A DNA stretch of 64,000 nucleotides from Bufo bufo. Its lineage: Eukaryota; Chordata; Amphibia; Anura; Bufonidae. Position numbers and translations under genes: made by a program. The notes beneath the pieces were generated by a model. That model saw nothing but the letters and a program-made list of their open reading frames with translations. It did no database searches and was not told the DNA's origin. Location: the NCBI RefSeq assembly GCF_905171765.1, contig NC_053390.1, positions 508,513,444 to 508,577,443 of the forward strand, in the 5' to 3' direction. Positions 42,900 to 53,303 of the stretch are shown here, in pieces (the stretch's first letter is position 1; every line of letters starts with the position of its first letter).

Positions 42900-43016
42900 T
42901 ACTGTGTGTGGACACTAAGGGGTTATCTCTACTGTTAAAGGGGCACTAAGGGGGGAATAACTACTGTGTGGGGCACTAAGGGAGTATTACTTTTTTCTGG
43001 GGCTCTAAGGGAGTAT

Positions 43017-44013
43017 TGCAGTGCGCCAGTCCTGCAGGGTGAGCGAATATGAGGTCACAGGGGTAGTTAACAAACCTAGGGTTGCTCTTGGTACTCACAG
43101 TTTTTATTTACCCTGGGCAGGCGTACAGCAGTGATGGAGAGGCTGGCACATGAATCCTCTGGGGCACTCTCTGTGTATAGGGACCAGGCCAGGTGGTAGG
43201 TGAGGTGCCCTGGGTGTTGGAAGTTTAATGTGCCGGTGGCAAGATCCCTTATAGTTCGTGACGCCAGTGCCGGTAACGGTGGCACACCGATTTGTTGTAG
43301 GAATAATTGAGGTACACAAAGTTGCAGTGAACCAGAACTTCTTTTTACTGAACAGTTCAACTATTTACAGGTTTCGGTTAGTTCCACATGTACAATGTTG
43401 GTCACAGGCAGGCTTCACATAAGTGGCAGGCAAAGTCTTTGCAAGTTACTCAGAGGGAATAACACTTACAGATCAGGCTGTATTTTCCTCAGATCCTGTC
43501 TGGCTTTCTCCCAGGCCCGTGTGCCCTATAGCTGGCTTTATCCTTGGGTAGGGAAACCTTCCTCTGGTGTGAATCCACTTGCTGTAAATATCCTTCTGCC
43601 CTTCAGCTTTCTACTTAGCTGGATAAAAGTGGCTCTGCTCTGTACTTTGTAAAGTGCTAGATATCTTTAGGAGGCAACTTCTTCTCCTGGGTGCAAGCTA
43701 GGAACCTGGGCTATCTAGCTGCATGTCAGAAGCTGCTCTTCAGCTAACCTCTGGTTAAAGTGCACAATGGCTTCTGACCACACACTCCCTCTCTCTGGGC
43801 TGGACCTTACTATATATACTAGGGGGTTCCCTAGCTCCCTCTACTGCCTAGGAGGAGGAACTACACCCCTAACAGGCCTGGTACACAGGAGATAACATTA
43901 AATTATACATTACAATGCAATATAAAATACCATAACCATGTTCTACAGGAGGTGAACAACGTGACCCAATTGACCCTTGAGGAGTGCCCACCCTTACATA
44001 GTGGGACACTACA
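43017..44013 (-). mobile_element. Solo LTR
   Basis: 997 bp, TGTAGTGTCCC...CACTGCA on the minus strand, flanked by a 4-bp GTAT duplication (43013-43016 and 44014-44017). It has a TATATATAG promoter box near 43820 and an AATAAAAA signal near 43105. No internal region, so it was left by LTR-LTR recombination. Family (Gypsy or ERV) not determined. Confidence 0.82.
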
Positions 44014-44742
44014 GTATTACGACTGTGTATGGGCACTAAGGGGGCACCTCAACTGTGAAGGAGACACTAAGGGGAAATAACTACTGTGTGGGGGCACTAA
44101 GGAAGCAAAACTACTGTGTATGGACACTAAGGGGGCACCTCTACTGTGAAGGAGGCATTAAGGGGGAATAACAACTATGTGACGGCCCTAAGAAGGCATC
44201 TCTACTGTGAAGGTGGCACTAAGGGAGAAATCCACTGTATAAGGGGCACAAAGGGGGAATAACTACTGTGCGGTGGAACTAGGGGGGCATCTTTACTGTG
44301 AATGAGACACTAAAGAAGCATTCTAATGTGTGGGGCACTAAAGGGGCATCTCTACTATGAAGGGGTACTAAAGAGGAATAACTACTGTGTGGGGCACTAA
44401 GGGGGCACACAGGGCCCAGGCAGTGTACTGTAAAGTAAAATCTTCTTCCTGTCCAGCACTAGTAAACATATTATTTTCATATTTTGTACAAGACTGGGTG
44501 GCGGGTTGTTTGGTGAACGTGGTCAGTCTTAACTAGATTTGTGGCATCCAAAAATTTGCTATGGGGCCCAGACTTTTGTAGTTACATTCCATGAGATTGC
44601 CAGGTACAGTGCTCTGCTAGCTTCATCAGTCCCATAGAGATGAACAGAGCAGTGGTACACATTGCCGACCATTTAAACATAGGTGGGGGTCCATGCAGGT
44701 CGACCACCTCTGATCTAACAGTTAACTGTAGTGTCCCTTTAA

Positions 44743-45516
44743 AGGAGTTGTCTCTGTTCAGCAAGTAGAATTTATCATGTAGAGAAAGTTAATACAAGGC
44801 ACTTACTAATGTACTGTGATTGTTCATATTATTTCCTTTGCTGACTGGATTCATTTTTCCATCACATTATACATTCCTCGTTTCCATGGTTACCACCACC
44901 CTGTAATCCATTAGTGGTGGTCTTGTTTGCACACAACAGGAAAAAGCGCCAGCCTCTTTGGTGGCCCGGACCATGGAACCGCACTTTTGCTAGTGCTTTT
45001 TCTTATAGTGTGGAAGCACGGCCACTGCTGCTCAATTGCAAGAGTGTCGCAACCATGAAGATAGGCAGTGTATAATGTGATGAAAAATGAATCCAGCCAG
45101 CAAAGGAGGCAATATGGACAATCACAATACATTAGTAAGTGCCTTGTATTAAAGGGGTTATCCGAGGCTGGAAATGGACCCCTATATGCCCGGGCCCCCA
45201 CACGGATTGTACTTACCTGGCTCCCCTCTCACTGTGCTGCTCCTGGTCTCCGCACTGCCGCAGCTGCCTATCCCCATGCGCGGATGAAAGCATTCAGTCT
45301 CTTGGGGAAGGCAGCCAATGGCAGACAGGGATGAGCCTCCCTAGCATCACCTGCGATGCTAGGGCGGCAGTGCAGGGGACCAGGAGCAGCGCAGGGAGCC
45401 AGGTAAGTAGAATCAGTGTGAGGGGCTCTGGCGTATGGGGGAAACTTCCAGCCGCGGATAACCCCATTAACTTCCTCTACATAATAAATGCTATTTGCTG
45501 AAGTGAGACAACCCAT
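44743..45516. mobile_element. TTAA-flanked MITE hosting another TTAA-MITE
   Basis: TTAA at 44739-44742 and 45517-45520. Same family as 24420-25279 (CATTTATCATGTAGAGAAAG-like motif). Confidence 0.8.
45153..45466. mobile_element. TTAA-flanked MITE, nested
   Basis: TTAA at 45149-45152 and 45467-45470, with termini AGGGGTTATCCGAGGCTGG and CCAGCCGCGGATAACCCCA. Interior similar to 8728-8971. Confidence 0.83.
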
Positions 45517-45524
45517 TTAAGTCA

Positions 45525-46440
45525 CAAACTGTACAAGATAGTTACCATTTTGAATAACATTTTTATGTTATTCTTTTTTTCTTTATCTTTTACTTGTTTT
45601 TACCAATTTTAACTCCTTAACCCCTGCCTTTAGCAGAAGTCTAATCAGCACCATGGACAGCCTCTGATCAGCACCATGGACAGCCGGACGCCTGTGAAGG
45701 CGTCCGGTTGCCATGGTAACCATCACTTGCTGCCACAGCAGAGCAGTGGGTGATGGGGAGGGAGGGGGGCCCCTTCCCTCTCCCATCGGGGGCTGAAAAT
45801 GCACAGCAGCCCCCGATGGGAGAGGGAGCTCCCTCCCTGTTAACCTCTTCCATACAGTGGTCCGCGGCATGGAAAGGGTTAAACGCCTGACATCTGTGCT
45901 GACACTCTGCAAACCGCTCGGCCATCCTGAGAGAGGGGGCGGGCGGATGATCGCCCCCCCCCCCCCAGCACCACCCTGATGATCGCGGCCCTCCCGCATG
46001 CACTGCCGCACCACCCCACCCCCCGCTGCGCCCGCCGGCACATAAGACAGGTCCGAGCAGCGGTGATCGGAAATACATAGGACGTACCTGTACGCCCTAT
46101 GTCCGGAACAGGTTAAGGTTATTAAAGGTAAGGTCATTTTTTTATATAATGACCTCCAATTTCTGACTATGCTTCTCCCTTGCTATTGCTCTGAGGACAT
46201 GACTTGGCGATTCCCTTCAAAAGTCAACGCTCCCATGAGTGATGTTTTAAAGTAAAAATCAATAGTCCACCATCAGCCCATAGCCAAATCCAGTAGTGAC
46301 AGATCGTCCCAATTTATTAATGTGTCTGTGCCAAAAATCTGTCTAAAATGTGGTACAATTTGTCGCATCTAGGGTTTCTATACTTTTTTCTGACGTGCTC
46401 GAAATGAGCTGGTTTAGGGAAAGGGGCGGGCTTCATTGGA
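45525..46440. other. Unassigned intergenic sequence
   Basis: GC-rich and palindrome-rich around 45640-46110 (CCCCCGATGGGAGAGGG with its inverse). It is possibly a decayed MITE. No gene is supported. Confidence 0.35.
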
Positions 46441-46504
46441 AAGGAGGTGGGGCCTATGTTACACAATTTTGCATCAAAATTGCGCTACAATTCTAGAGTA
46501 ACAA

Positions 46505-47030
46505 TCTATCTCAAAGTAAGCCTGTTACCCTGGTGGCTCATGCCCGCCACTGCTCCACGATCCCGGGCGGACGCGGGCATCGCTTCCCTGTGTATATTGG
46601 GGCTAGTGCTCAGTGAACTTCTCTGTGGTACTGCTAGAGTTAATCTTTCCCTCTTGCTCTCTGTCCAGCTGCTGACTAAGGTGCTATACTGGGCTGTTGG
46701 TTCCACCCCTTTGCCTGAGCTTTAGGTAATCTAGTGTTTGCTAGTCCTAGTGAAAGTGTGCATTTTCTCTTTGTTTACCAAAACTGATCCTTCGCTGCCT
46801 TGCCCTGATCTCGAATTTTGTTTTATGGATATGCACGAACTATTTGCCCTGATCCCGGCTTGTATTCTGACTATGAATATTGTCTGCTCCTTTGGTGCTT
46901 AGCACTGGTGTCTCTGTGGGTCAACTGCTATCTACACCGGACTATTCCAGGAGGTAGTGGCCTGGTTGGTTTCCTGCAGCGAAGTTCAGATCCCTGTATA
47001 GGGGTTAGGAGACCACCAGGACAACGGTCT
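46505..47030 (+). repeat. Possible LTR fragment
   Basis: TGTTACCCTGGTGGCTCATG resembles the 5' end of amphibian Gypsy-type LTRs. A TWA-MITE follows at 47033. No partner LTR was found. Confidence 0.3.
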
Positions 47031-47032
47031 AA

Positions 47033-47294
47033 GAGCTCATTCAGACGACCGCATGAATGAGTCCACATTGCGGAATGGGTGCGGACACATTTATTTCAAT
47101 GGGGCCTTAAAAGATGCGGACAGCACACATTGTGCTGTCCGTATCCGTTGTTCCGTTCCGCTGCCCCGCAAAAAAGATAGAATATGTCCTATTCTTGTCC
47201 ACAATTGTGGACAAGAATAGGCATTTCTATAATGGGCCACCCGTTCCGTTCCGCAATTTGCGGAAAAACACAGCGTGGTCGTCTGAATGAGCCC
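47033..47294. mobile_element. TWA-flanked Harbinger-like MITE
   Basis: Ends GAGCTCATTCAGACGACC and GGTCGTCTGAATGAGCCC, with TAA at 47030-47032 and TTA at 47295-47297. Interior related to 22320-22605 and 34524-34816 (GGACAAGAATAGG motif). Confidence 0.8.
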
Positions 47295-47429
47295 TTAGGG
47301 TTCTCTCAAAGTCAAACCGTTTAGTTAGATCCACACCTACTGTCGGTTACAAAGCCAACCAATAGTTTGTATAGAGTCAGAGAAAAGTGTCTAGCCCTGC
47401 ACCACATTTATCATCTAGCCTGAACCCCT

Positions 47430-47699
47430 GTGATAAATCTGGTGCAGGTCTCTAAGTATACACCATCTTTAGGATCAGTAAATCTGAGCCAGTCTGCAAA
47501 ATATGAGCAAATTGCACATTTGGAAACCCAGATCCTGCATCTTAATGAGAAAATTGCAGCACTTAGACACCATGACAATATGGAAAGGAGTTTGCCGCTC
47601 ACTGTGCAGACACTCGATGGGGTAGATGAGAGAGAGGATAGTAGTATTGAGGAGCAGGAAAGTGAGGAAGCTACCTGTGTAACAGACAGAAGGTGAGAT
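47430..47699 (+). pseudogene. Possible non-LTR retrotransposon ORF1 fragment (coiled coil)
   Basis: The open segment VSKYTPSLGSVNLSQSAKYE through EEATCVTDRR has a heptad-like stretch (IAHLETQILHLNEKIAALRH), as in ORF1 of CR1/L2-type LINEs. It is supported mainly by the esterase-like fragment further right, at 49215. Tentative. Confidence 0.45.
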
Positions 47700-48104
47700 G
47701 GAGGGAAGAGTGACAGGGAGGCTGTCCCTGATCTGACACATCCATACCTCCTAACTGTCCCGGATCCAGCGGGACAGTCCCAGAATTCGGTGGCTGTACT
47801 GTTGTCTTTGAATGGCTGAGGTGTGTACTGCTCCCAGCTGATTGTGATGGTGAAGCAAGGAGCCGTCCACTTTATTCTTCACCATTCCTGTCAGCTGCCG
47901 ATGCTCCCCAGCAGCACAATATCTGTCACAAATCGCGCTGCTGGGCTGTGTAGGAGCGGTGGAATCAATCTGTGGACTCCTCTTTCTCCTACACTGCAAG
48001 CTCAATATGTAACAGTATTGTGCCAGTTGCTGGGGAGCGCCGGCTGCTGAACTGTGATCATGGGAGGAACTAGGTGAGTATTACTGTTTTGTTTTTGTTT
48101 TTTT

Positions 48105-49200
48105 ACTTTCTTTGAAGAGGGCACATATCTGGGCATAACTCCTGTGAGACGGGCACATATCTGGGAATACCTATTGTGAAGGGGACATATATCTGGGCAT
48201 AACTACTGTGAAGGGGGCACATATCTGGGCATAAGCTTTGTGAAGGGGGCACATATCTGGGCATAACTGCTGTGAAGGGGCACATATCTGGGCATAACTG
48301 CTGTGAAGGGGCACATATCTGGGCATAAACTCTGTGAAGGGGGCACATCTGGGCAAAGCAACTATGAAGGGGGCACATGTGCGCATAACTACTATGAAGG
48401 CTGCACATCTGGGAATAGCTAATAGGAATGGAGCACAACTGGGCATTGCTACTATAATGGGGGTCACATCTGGACATAACTACTGTGAAGGGGGCACAAT
48501 TTGGGCATTACTACTATGAAGGACCACATATCTGGCATAACTACTGTGAAGGGGGCACAATGTGGGCATGACTGCTGTGAATGGGGCACATGTGGGCAAA
48601 ACTACTGTGATGGGGGCACATGTAGGCATGACTACTGTTAAGGGGGCACATGTGGGCATTACTACTATGAGGGGACACAATGTGGGCATTACTATTGTGA
48701 AGGGGGCACACTTTTTGCATTAATACTGTGAAGGAGACAGTTTGCATAATTACTTGTGAAGGTGGCACATATCTGGGCATAACTGCTGTGAAGGGGCACA
48801 TATCTGGGCATAAACTCTGAAGGGGGCACATCTGGGCAAAGCAACTATGAAGGGGGCACATGTGTGCATAACTACTATGAGGGCGGCAAATCTGGGAATA
48901 GCTAATAGGAATGGAGCACAACTGGGCATTGCTACTATAAAGGGGGGCACATCTGGACATAACTACTGTGAAGGGGGCACAATTTGGGCATTACTACTGT
49001 GAAAGGGCACATATCTGGCATAACTACTGTGAAGGGGGCACAATGTGGGCATGACTGCTGTGAAAAGGGCACATGTGGGCAAAACTACTGTGATGGGGGC
49101 ACATGTAGGCATGACTACTTTTAAGGGGGCACAATGTGGACATTACTACAGTGAAGGAGGCACAGTGTAGGCATTACTATTGAGTGGCGGCATAAAGGGG
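48105..49200 (+). repeat. Minisatellite (GGGCACATATCTGGGCATAA units)
   Basis: About 30 diverged units of 33-36 bases, GGGCACATNTCTGGGCATAA plus CTACTGTGAAGG. A higher-order repeat is visible: 48260-48700 resembles 48770-49160. Repetitive Cys/Pro ORFs on the minus strand are by-products. Confidence 0.92.
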
Positions 49201-49214
49201 AAATAATTACTATG

Positions 49215-49376
49215 TGGTGGTTTCACAAAGACCGGGATCGTCTAATGGTGTGTTGTCTTCCTGACGCTCGAGTTTGACATATCACAGATCGAGTTGACAG
49301 ATTACTGGGAGGGGCTGAGGAAGACTCAGCAGTCATGGTCCACATTGGAACCAATGACAAAGAGGTAGGTGGAGGG
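49215..49376 (+). pseudogene. LINE ORF1 esterase-like fragment
   Basis: Reads DRLMVCCLPDARV, an in-frame stop, then ITDRVDRLLGGAEEDSAVMV and HIGTNDKE. GTND is the block of the SGNH-hydrolase-like domain in CR1/L2 ORF1 proteins. It may belong with the coiled-coil fragment at 47430, the two being separated by the minisatellite. Confidence 0.6.
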
Positions 49377-50340
49377 CATGGGATACAGCTCTTATAGGGC
49401 CCCAAAGCAAAACATGTGCAACAGTCTGATTTGAGACACATTTATGTTTTATTTTTTATTAAGAAGAAGACATTTTAATAAAAAAAAATGATAATGAAAA
49501 CAGTCTCCTTCCACTTCACCCACTTTATCCGACTTCTATGTTGAAAAAAGTGGAATTAGGTGGCTAATAAATATGGTGCTCATCCTGAACACCATATTTT
49601 TCAATGTATTTAACCAGATAACTAGCAAAATACATTGATAAGTCTCCAGCTACCCTTCTATTATAAAGCTGTCTGGTTGCCTACAGCCTCCACTAGTGGG
49701 AGCCCAGTACCAGGGTCGGGACAATGTGTTTGGTGCCCTAGGTGGAGCGGGCAAATTGCGACCCCCACCAAAAATAAAGGAAAAAATCTATTTACAGTGA
49801 CCTTACTTACTAATAGAGATATTAAAACACATTTGAAAAGAAGCAGTCAAGAACCCATCCAGTGACTTACAGGAGACATCTTCATGGATTTGAGTCTACA
49901 CTTACCCTTTTTTTCTCCAATTGGTCCAGACCTTCAAAGGCAGATGCCTTTGGTCAGGGGTGTGCAGCCCCCTCTGCCACATAAGAAGACACCAGTATTA
50001 CTATATGGCACATGGGGGGCTGTTACAGATTCTGCAGCTCTTCCCCCAAATGTATACAGGCCACTGTCACCCTGCTTCTACTCCCAATACTGTGCCCTCT
50101 TTGCTCCCCCCATGCCCACAAACATTATATGTCAGAAATAAAAGTGCCATACAGATAGTCCCCCAACGTAATAGTGCTCCCAGACTGCCCTCATTAGTAA
50201 TAGTGTCGGTAATAGTGATAATACTCCTCAAGAGTGCCCCCATTAATAGCAATGTGCCCAATAATAATGCCCCTTCAGTACCCCCAGTAGTAATAATCAT
50301 AGTGCTCTCAGTATTTATAAAGCCCATCCTGCAGTGCTCC
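49377..50340. other. Unassigned intergenic sequence
   Basis: No gene or bounded repeat. Short GCCCCC/TAATAATG repeats at 50090-50340 look like a decayed minisatellite related to 62600-63500. Confidence 0.35.
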
Positions 50341-50897
50341 TGTAACGTTATATTTCCCTACCTCATGAGATTTCCCCACCCTTGTCACTTCCGGTCGCAC
50401 CGAACATGACGTGAGGAGGTGTGCCGCGCCGCGCAGGCGCACAATAAAGGGGTAGGGAAATTTCACAGCCGGGAGCCTCGCCAGCGTTTAGGGTAGGGAA
50501 AAATTATGGGCCAGTGCGCAGGCATGGTGATCGGATGGATGTTCTCAGCTGGACACCGGCCGACACTGCGCATGCGCCGGGAGGCTCACCAGCGGTTAGG
50601 GAAGGGAAAAATACGTAATTTTTCCCTTCCCTAACCGCTGGTGAGGCTCCCGGCACATGCGCAGTGTCGGCCGGTGTCCAGCTGAGAACATCCATCCGAT
50701 CACTCGCCTGCGCACTGGCCCGTAATTTTCCCTACCCTAACCGCTGGCAAGGCTCCCGGCGCATGCACACTCTGCTGTGAAATTTCCCTACCCCGTCGCT
50801 GTGTGCCTGCGCGGCACACCTCCTCACGTCATGTCCGGTGCGACCGGAAGTGACGAGGGTAGGGAAATCTCACGAGGTAGGGAAATATAACGTTACA
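50341..50897. mobile_element. Long fold-back element
   Basis: Arms of about 275 bases, centred near 50620. It begins TGTAACGTTATATTTCCCTA and ends with the inverse. AGGGTAGGGAAA repeats recur within each arm. No TTAA or 8-bp duplication was found. The ORF at 50504-50695 simply reads across the palindrome. Confidence 0.8.
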
Positions 50898-51050
50898 CCC
50901 CCTGTAGTTCTAATGCCCCCTGCAGTTATAACTCCCCTGTAGTGCTCACTGTATTATAATGCCCCCTTGTAGTTCTAATATATATTTATAGCTATAATGC
51001 CTTTCCCTATAGTTTCAGTATGAAATGCTCCTTCGCCTCCCATCATAGTG

Positions 51051-51052
<2 letters not shown>

Positions 51053-51094
<42 letters not shown>
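51053..51094. repeat. (TA)n microsatellite
   Basis: About 20 TA dinucleotides directly left of the LTR element, which seems to have inserted in it. Confidence 0.95.
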
Positions 51095-51098
<4 letters not shown>

Positions 51099-51673
51099 GA
51101 CAGTGACAGGTCTCACACAGGTTAGAGGCAATGAAGGAGTGGATAGTGCGGTCCACACCCCTATTCCACCACAGGTGAGACCAGCTGGAGGTACTCAGCC
51201 TGGCATAAAGCACCTCCCAGGGTGTCAGGAAAGGGGGGAGTGTGTTACCTGTGGACAGAGGCCTGGAGGCTTTGTCTGTGTGGTCTCAGCTGGGCAAGGC
51301 TAAGGGACCACAAGGCTGAGAGATAGCCTGGGGTTGGGTGACAAAGTGATGCCTGGGAGGGTCACAGGGCCATAGTCAGGCCGACTATTGAGCCCCAATC
51401 CCCCACAAGAGACACTGGATTGGAGACAGTGGGCGTACTGTGCCCTTTGCAGCCAGGAGGCTGTGGGACATTGGCTGAAAAAGCCACATGTGATCACAGG
51501 GTGTGAACGGTGACTTAGGTGAGTCAGGAATTTTGTGTTTAGTTAGAGCCTGGACGGGCGAGTGTTTATTGTTTTGTTTTTGCTGGTGTGGGACAATAAA
51601 TACACTGTTTGGACCTGGTGTCCTGAAGCCGTATCTGTAAGAATGACCCCCGGAGAAGAGCTAATCCCCCACA
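51095..51673 (+). repeat. 5' LTR of the myosin-bearing element
   Basis: Begins (T)GTGAGACAGTGACAGG and ends CCCCCACA, with AATAAATA at 51595. The leading T is replaced by the flanking A. Confidence 0.88.
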
Positions 51674-51675
51674 AT

Positions 51676-51693
51676 TGGTGGAGGATGCGGGCT
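51676..51693 (+). promoter_or_regulatory. Primer-binding site
   Basis: TGGTGGAGGATGCGGGC starts with TGG two or three bases after the 5' LTR, as expected for pairing with a tRNA 3' CCA end. The tRNA is not identified. Confidence 0.6.
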
Positions 51694-53303
51694 AAGCAGG
51701 AGAGCCAGAAAGAGAATGGTGATACTCCTACATCTGCTGCAGCAGAGCCGAGCAAGGAGCAGCTGGAACCGGAGGCCCAAAAGCGGGGCACTTCCCACAT
51801 ACTTGTGCAAAAAGCTGAAAAGAAACTGCTGAAAAACATGGAGTTTTCATGGTTCAGCGCCTGGAGAAAAAGGGTGTGACATACGAAAAGTTAGAGAAAA
51901 CCAAGACCAAACTTCAGCGAGAATTGGATGATCTAATGGTGGACCTGGACCACCAGAAGCAAATTATGTCTAACCTAGCGAAGAAACAGAAGAAGTTTGA
52001 CTGGTTCCTGGCAGAAGAGAAATACATCTCGGCTCGATATGCTTGGGAAAAGGAGACCAATGCCCTCTCCTTGGCTAGAGCCCTTGAAGAAGTGCTTGAG
52101 GAGCATGCTGAATTTGAGAGGCGGAACAAGCAACTCAGAGCAGAGTTAGATGATCTCGTGAGCTCAAAGGATGACGTTGGAAAAAACGTCTATGAGTGGG
52201 AGAAGTCTAAGTTAGAGCCTATTAAGAATGGGTCTGGAGATGGTGGCACTGCGGTTCTGACTGTGGCAGAGAAGATGGAAGATGCTTCTGCTGAACCAGT
52301 TGATGGGGCTGATGTGGATGCCGAAGACCACAGACCAGTGGTAGAGTGTAGCCCAGGCCTGGAAGAAGTCCCCTCTGCCTACAAGGCCTTCCAAATAGCC
52401 ATCAGCCTGCTGGGGAAGAAGTACGAGGAGGTGAATGATCAGTTTTTGGATCCTGGCTATTACGATGGGCTGTCTCTCCTGACTCCTCCCCAAAAGGAGA
52501 ACAGTGTCCTGGGTGAGCCTCTGGAGAAAATGCCAGAAGACGAGGAGTCTGCTGAAGACCCTGGTGCCTCCTGCCTCAATGAGAAATAGGGGGAGGAGTT
52601 AACAGGGCAAGTGTATGGTGCCATGTCCTAGAAGGATAAGAAGCCGGTCAAAGAGACTGGAGACTCCAAGAAGACAAAGGCTGAAGAAGTTAAGGCCGAT
52701 GTGTTGGCTGATGTAAAGTCCCCAGGTGCTGCAGAGACCAAAGTTACGACAAAGGGAGCGGCAGTCGAAGTAGAAAAAGCCACTAGAGAAGCAGAGGTCT
52801 CTGAAACTGCCACCGTAGCTAGGGAAACTACTGCTGGAAAGGAGGAAGAAGTGACACAAATGCACGTAATAGAAGAGAGCAGGGGCAGGCATGCTCTGCT
52901 GAAGGAGCCCCGCAAAGCAAAGGAGGAAGTGTCTGGACATGACCATGACTGGGAACAGTTCAGTCAAGAGCTGCAGCAGTCCAAGAAAGGACATGAGGCG
53001 CATGTGCGGGAGCCAGAGGATCCAAAAAGAGAGAGAGATCAAAATGTACGAGAGCGCATCATCATCACCAGGGAAAGAGTAGAAAAAGAGTATCTGGCCA
53101 TGAGATGGGCACATGAGGCCTTTAGGCAGTTTCTATTGGGCAAGACGTCAGTTTTGGTGATAAACCAAGCTCTGCTGGCGTGGGTCTGGCAGAACAAAGG
53201 GAAGGTTATAGGCCAGGTGGATGCCCTCTCACCAGCCTCCCGTGGTTATGTATGTGTTCACCCTCACAGGCTTGAACAAAGGTGGGGGTATGTGAGACAG
53301 TGA
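51685..53303 (+). pseudogene. Chimeric myosin tail / RNase H reading frame
   Basis: An ATG at 51685 opens MRAKQESQKENGDTPTSAAA and leads into myosin-like [10 protein letters not shown]. Two extra bases near 51847 shift the frame. From 51849 the frame reads [54 protein letters not shown] and [17 protein letters not shown]. This is the smooth-muscle/non-muscle myosin heavy chain rod, with about 12 residues lost after ISARYA. An unidentified acidic part follows (to 52589), then a Lys/Glu-rich part. EKEYLAMRWAHEAFRQFLLG and VDALS at the end are the C-terminal part of a Ty3/Gypsy RNase H, missing about 30 residues. Only two TAG stops (52587-52589, 52629-52631) interrupt the frame from 51849 to 53303. 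No intron is seen in the myosin part. Confidence 0.82.
53277..53290 (+). promoter_or_regulatory. Polypurine tract
   Basis: AAAGGTGGGGG immediately before the 3' LTR, plausible as the plus-strand primer in reverse transcription. Confidence 0.55.

Larger units (their letters stand above)
40570..44430 (+). repeat. Decayed minisatellite (GGGCACTAAGG units), invaded twice
   Basis: Tandem units of roughly 30-40 bases built on GGCACTAAGGGGGCA plus CTACTGTG. They occupy 40570-41343, 42900-43016 and 44014-44430. The gaps are the DD37E element and a solo LTR; joining the flanks restores the unit. Chance ORFs in it are not genes. Confidence 0.9.

Noticed and set aside
48103..48960. Cys/Pro-rich repetitive proteins on the minus strand
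   Set aside because: They are translations of minisatellite units of about 33-36 bases, with no start context and no conservation of reading frame between the two repeat blocks.
48105..49200. CRISPR-like spaced repeats
   Set aside because: Units are contiguous and diverged without unique spacers, and the genome is a vertebrate.
50504..50695. 63-codon ORF
   Set aside because: It reads straight through the centre of the fold-back element; its two halves are mirror images of each other.
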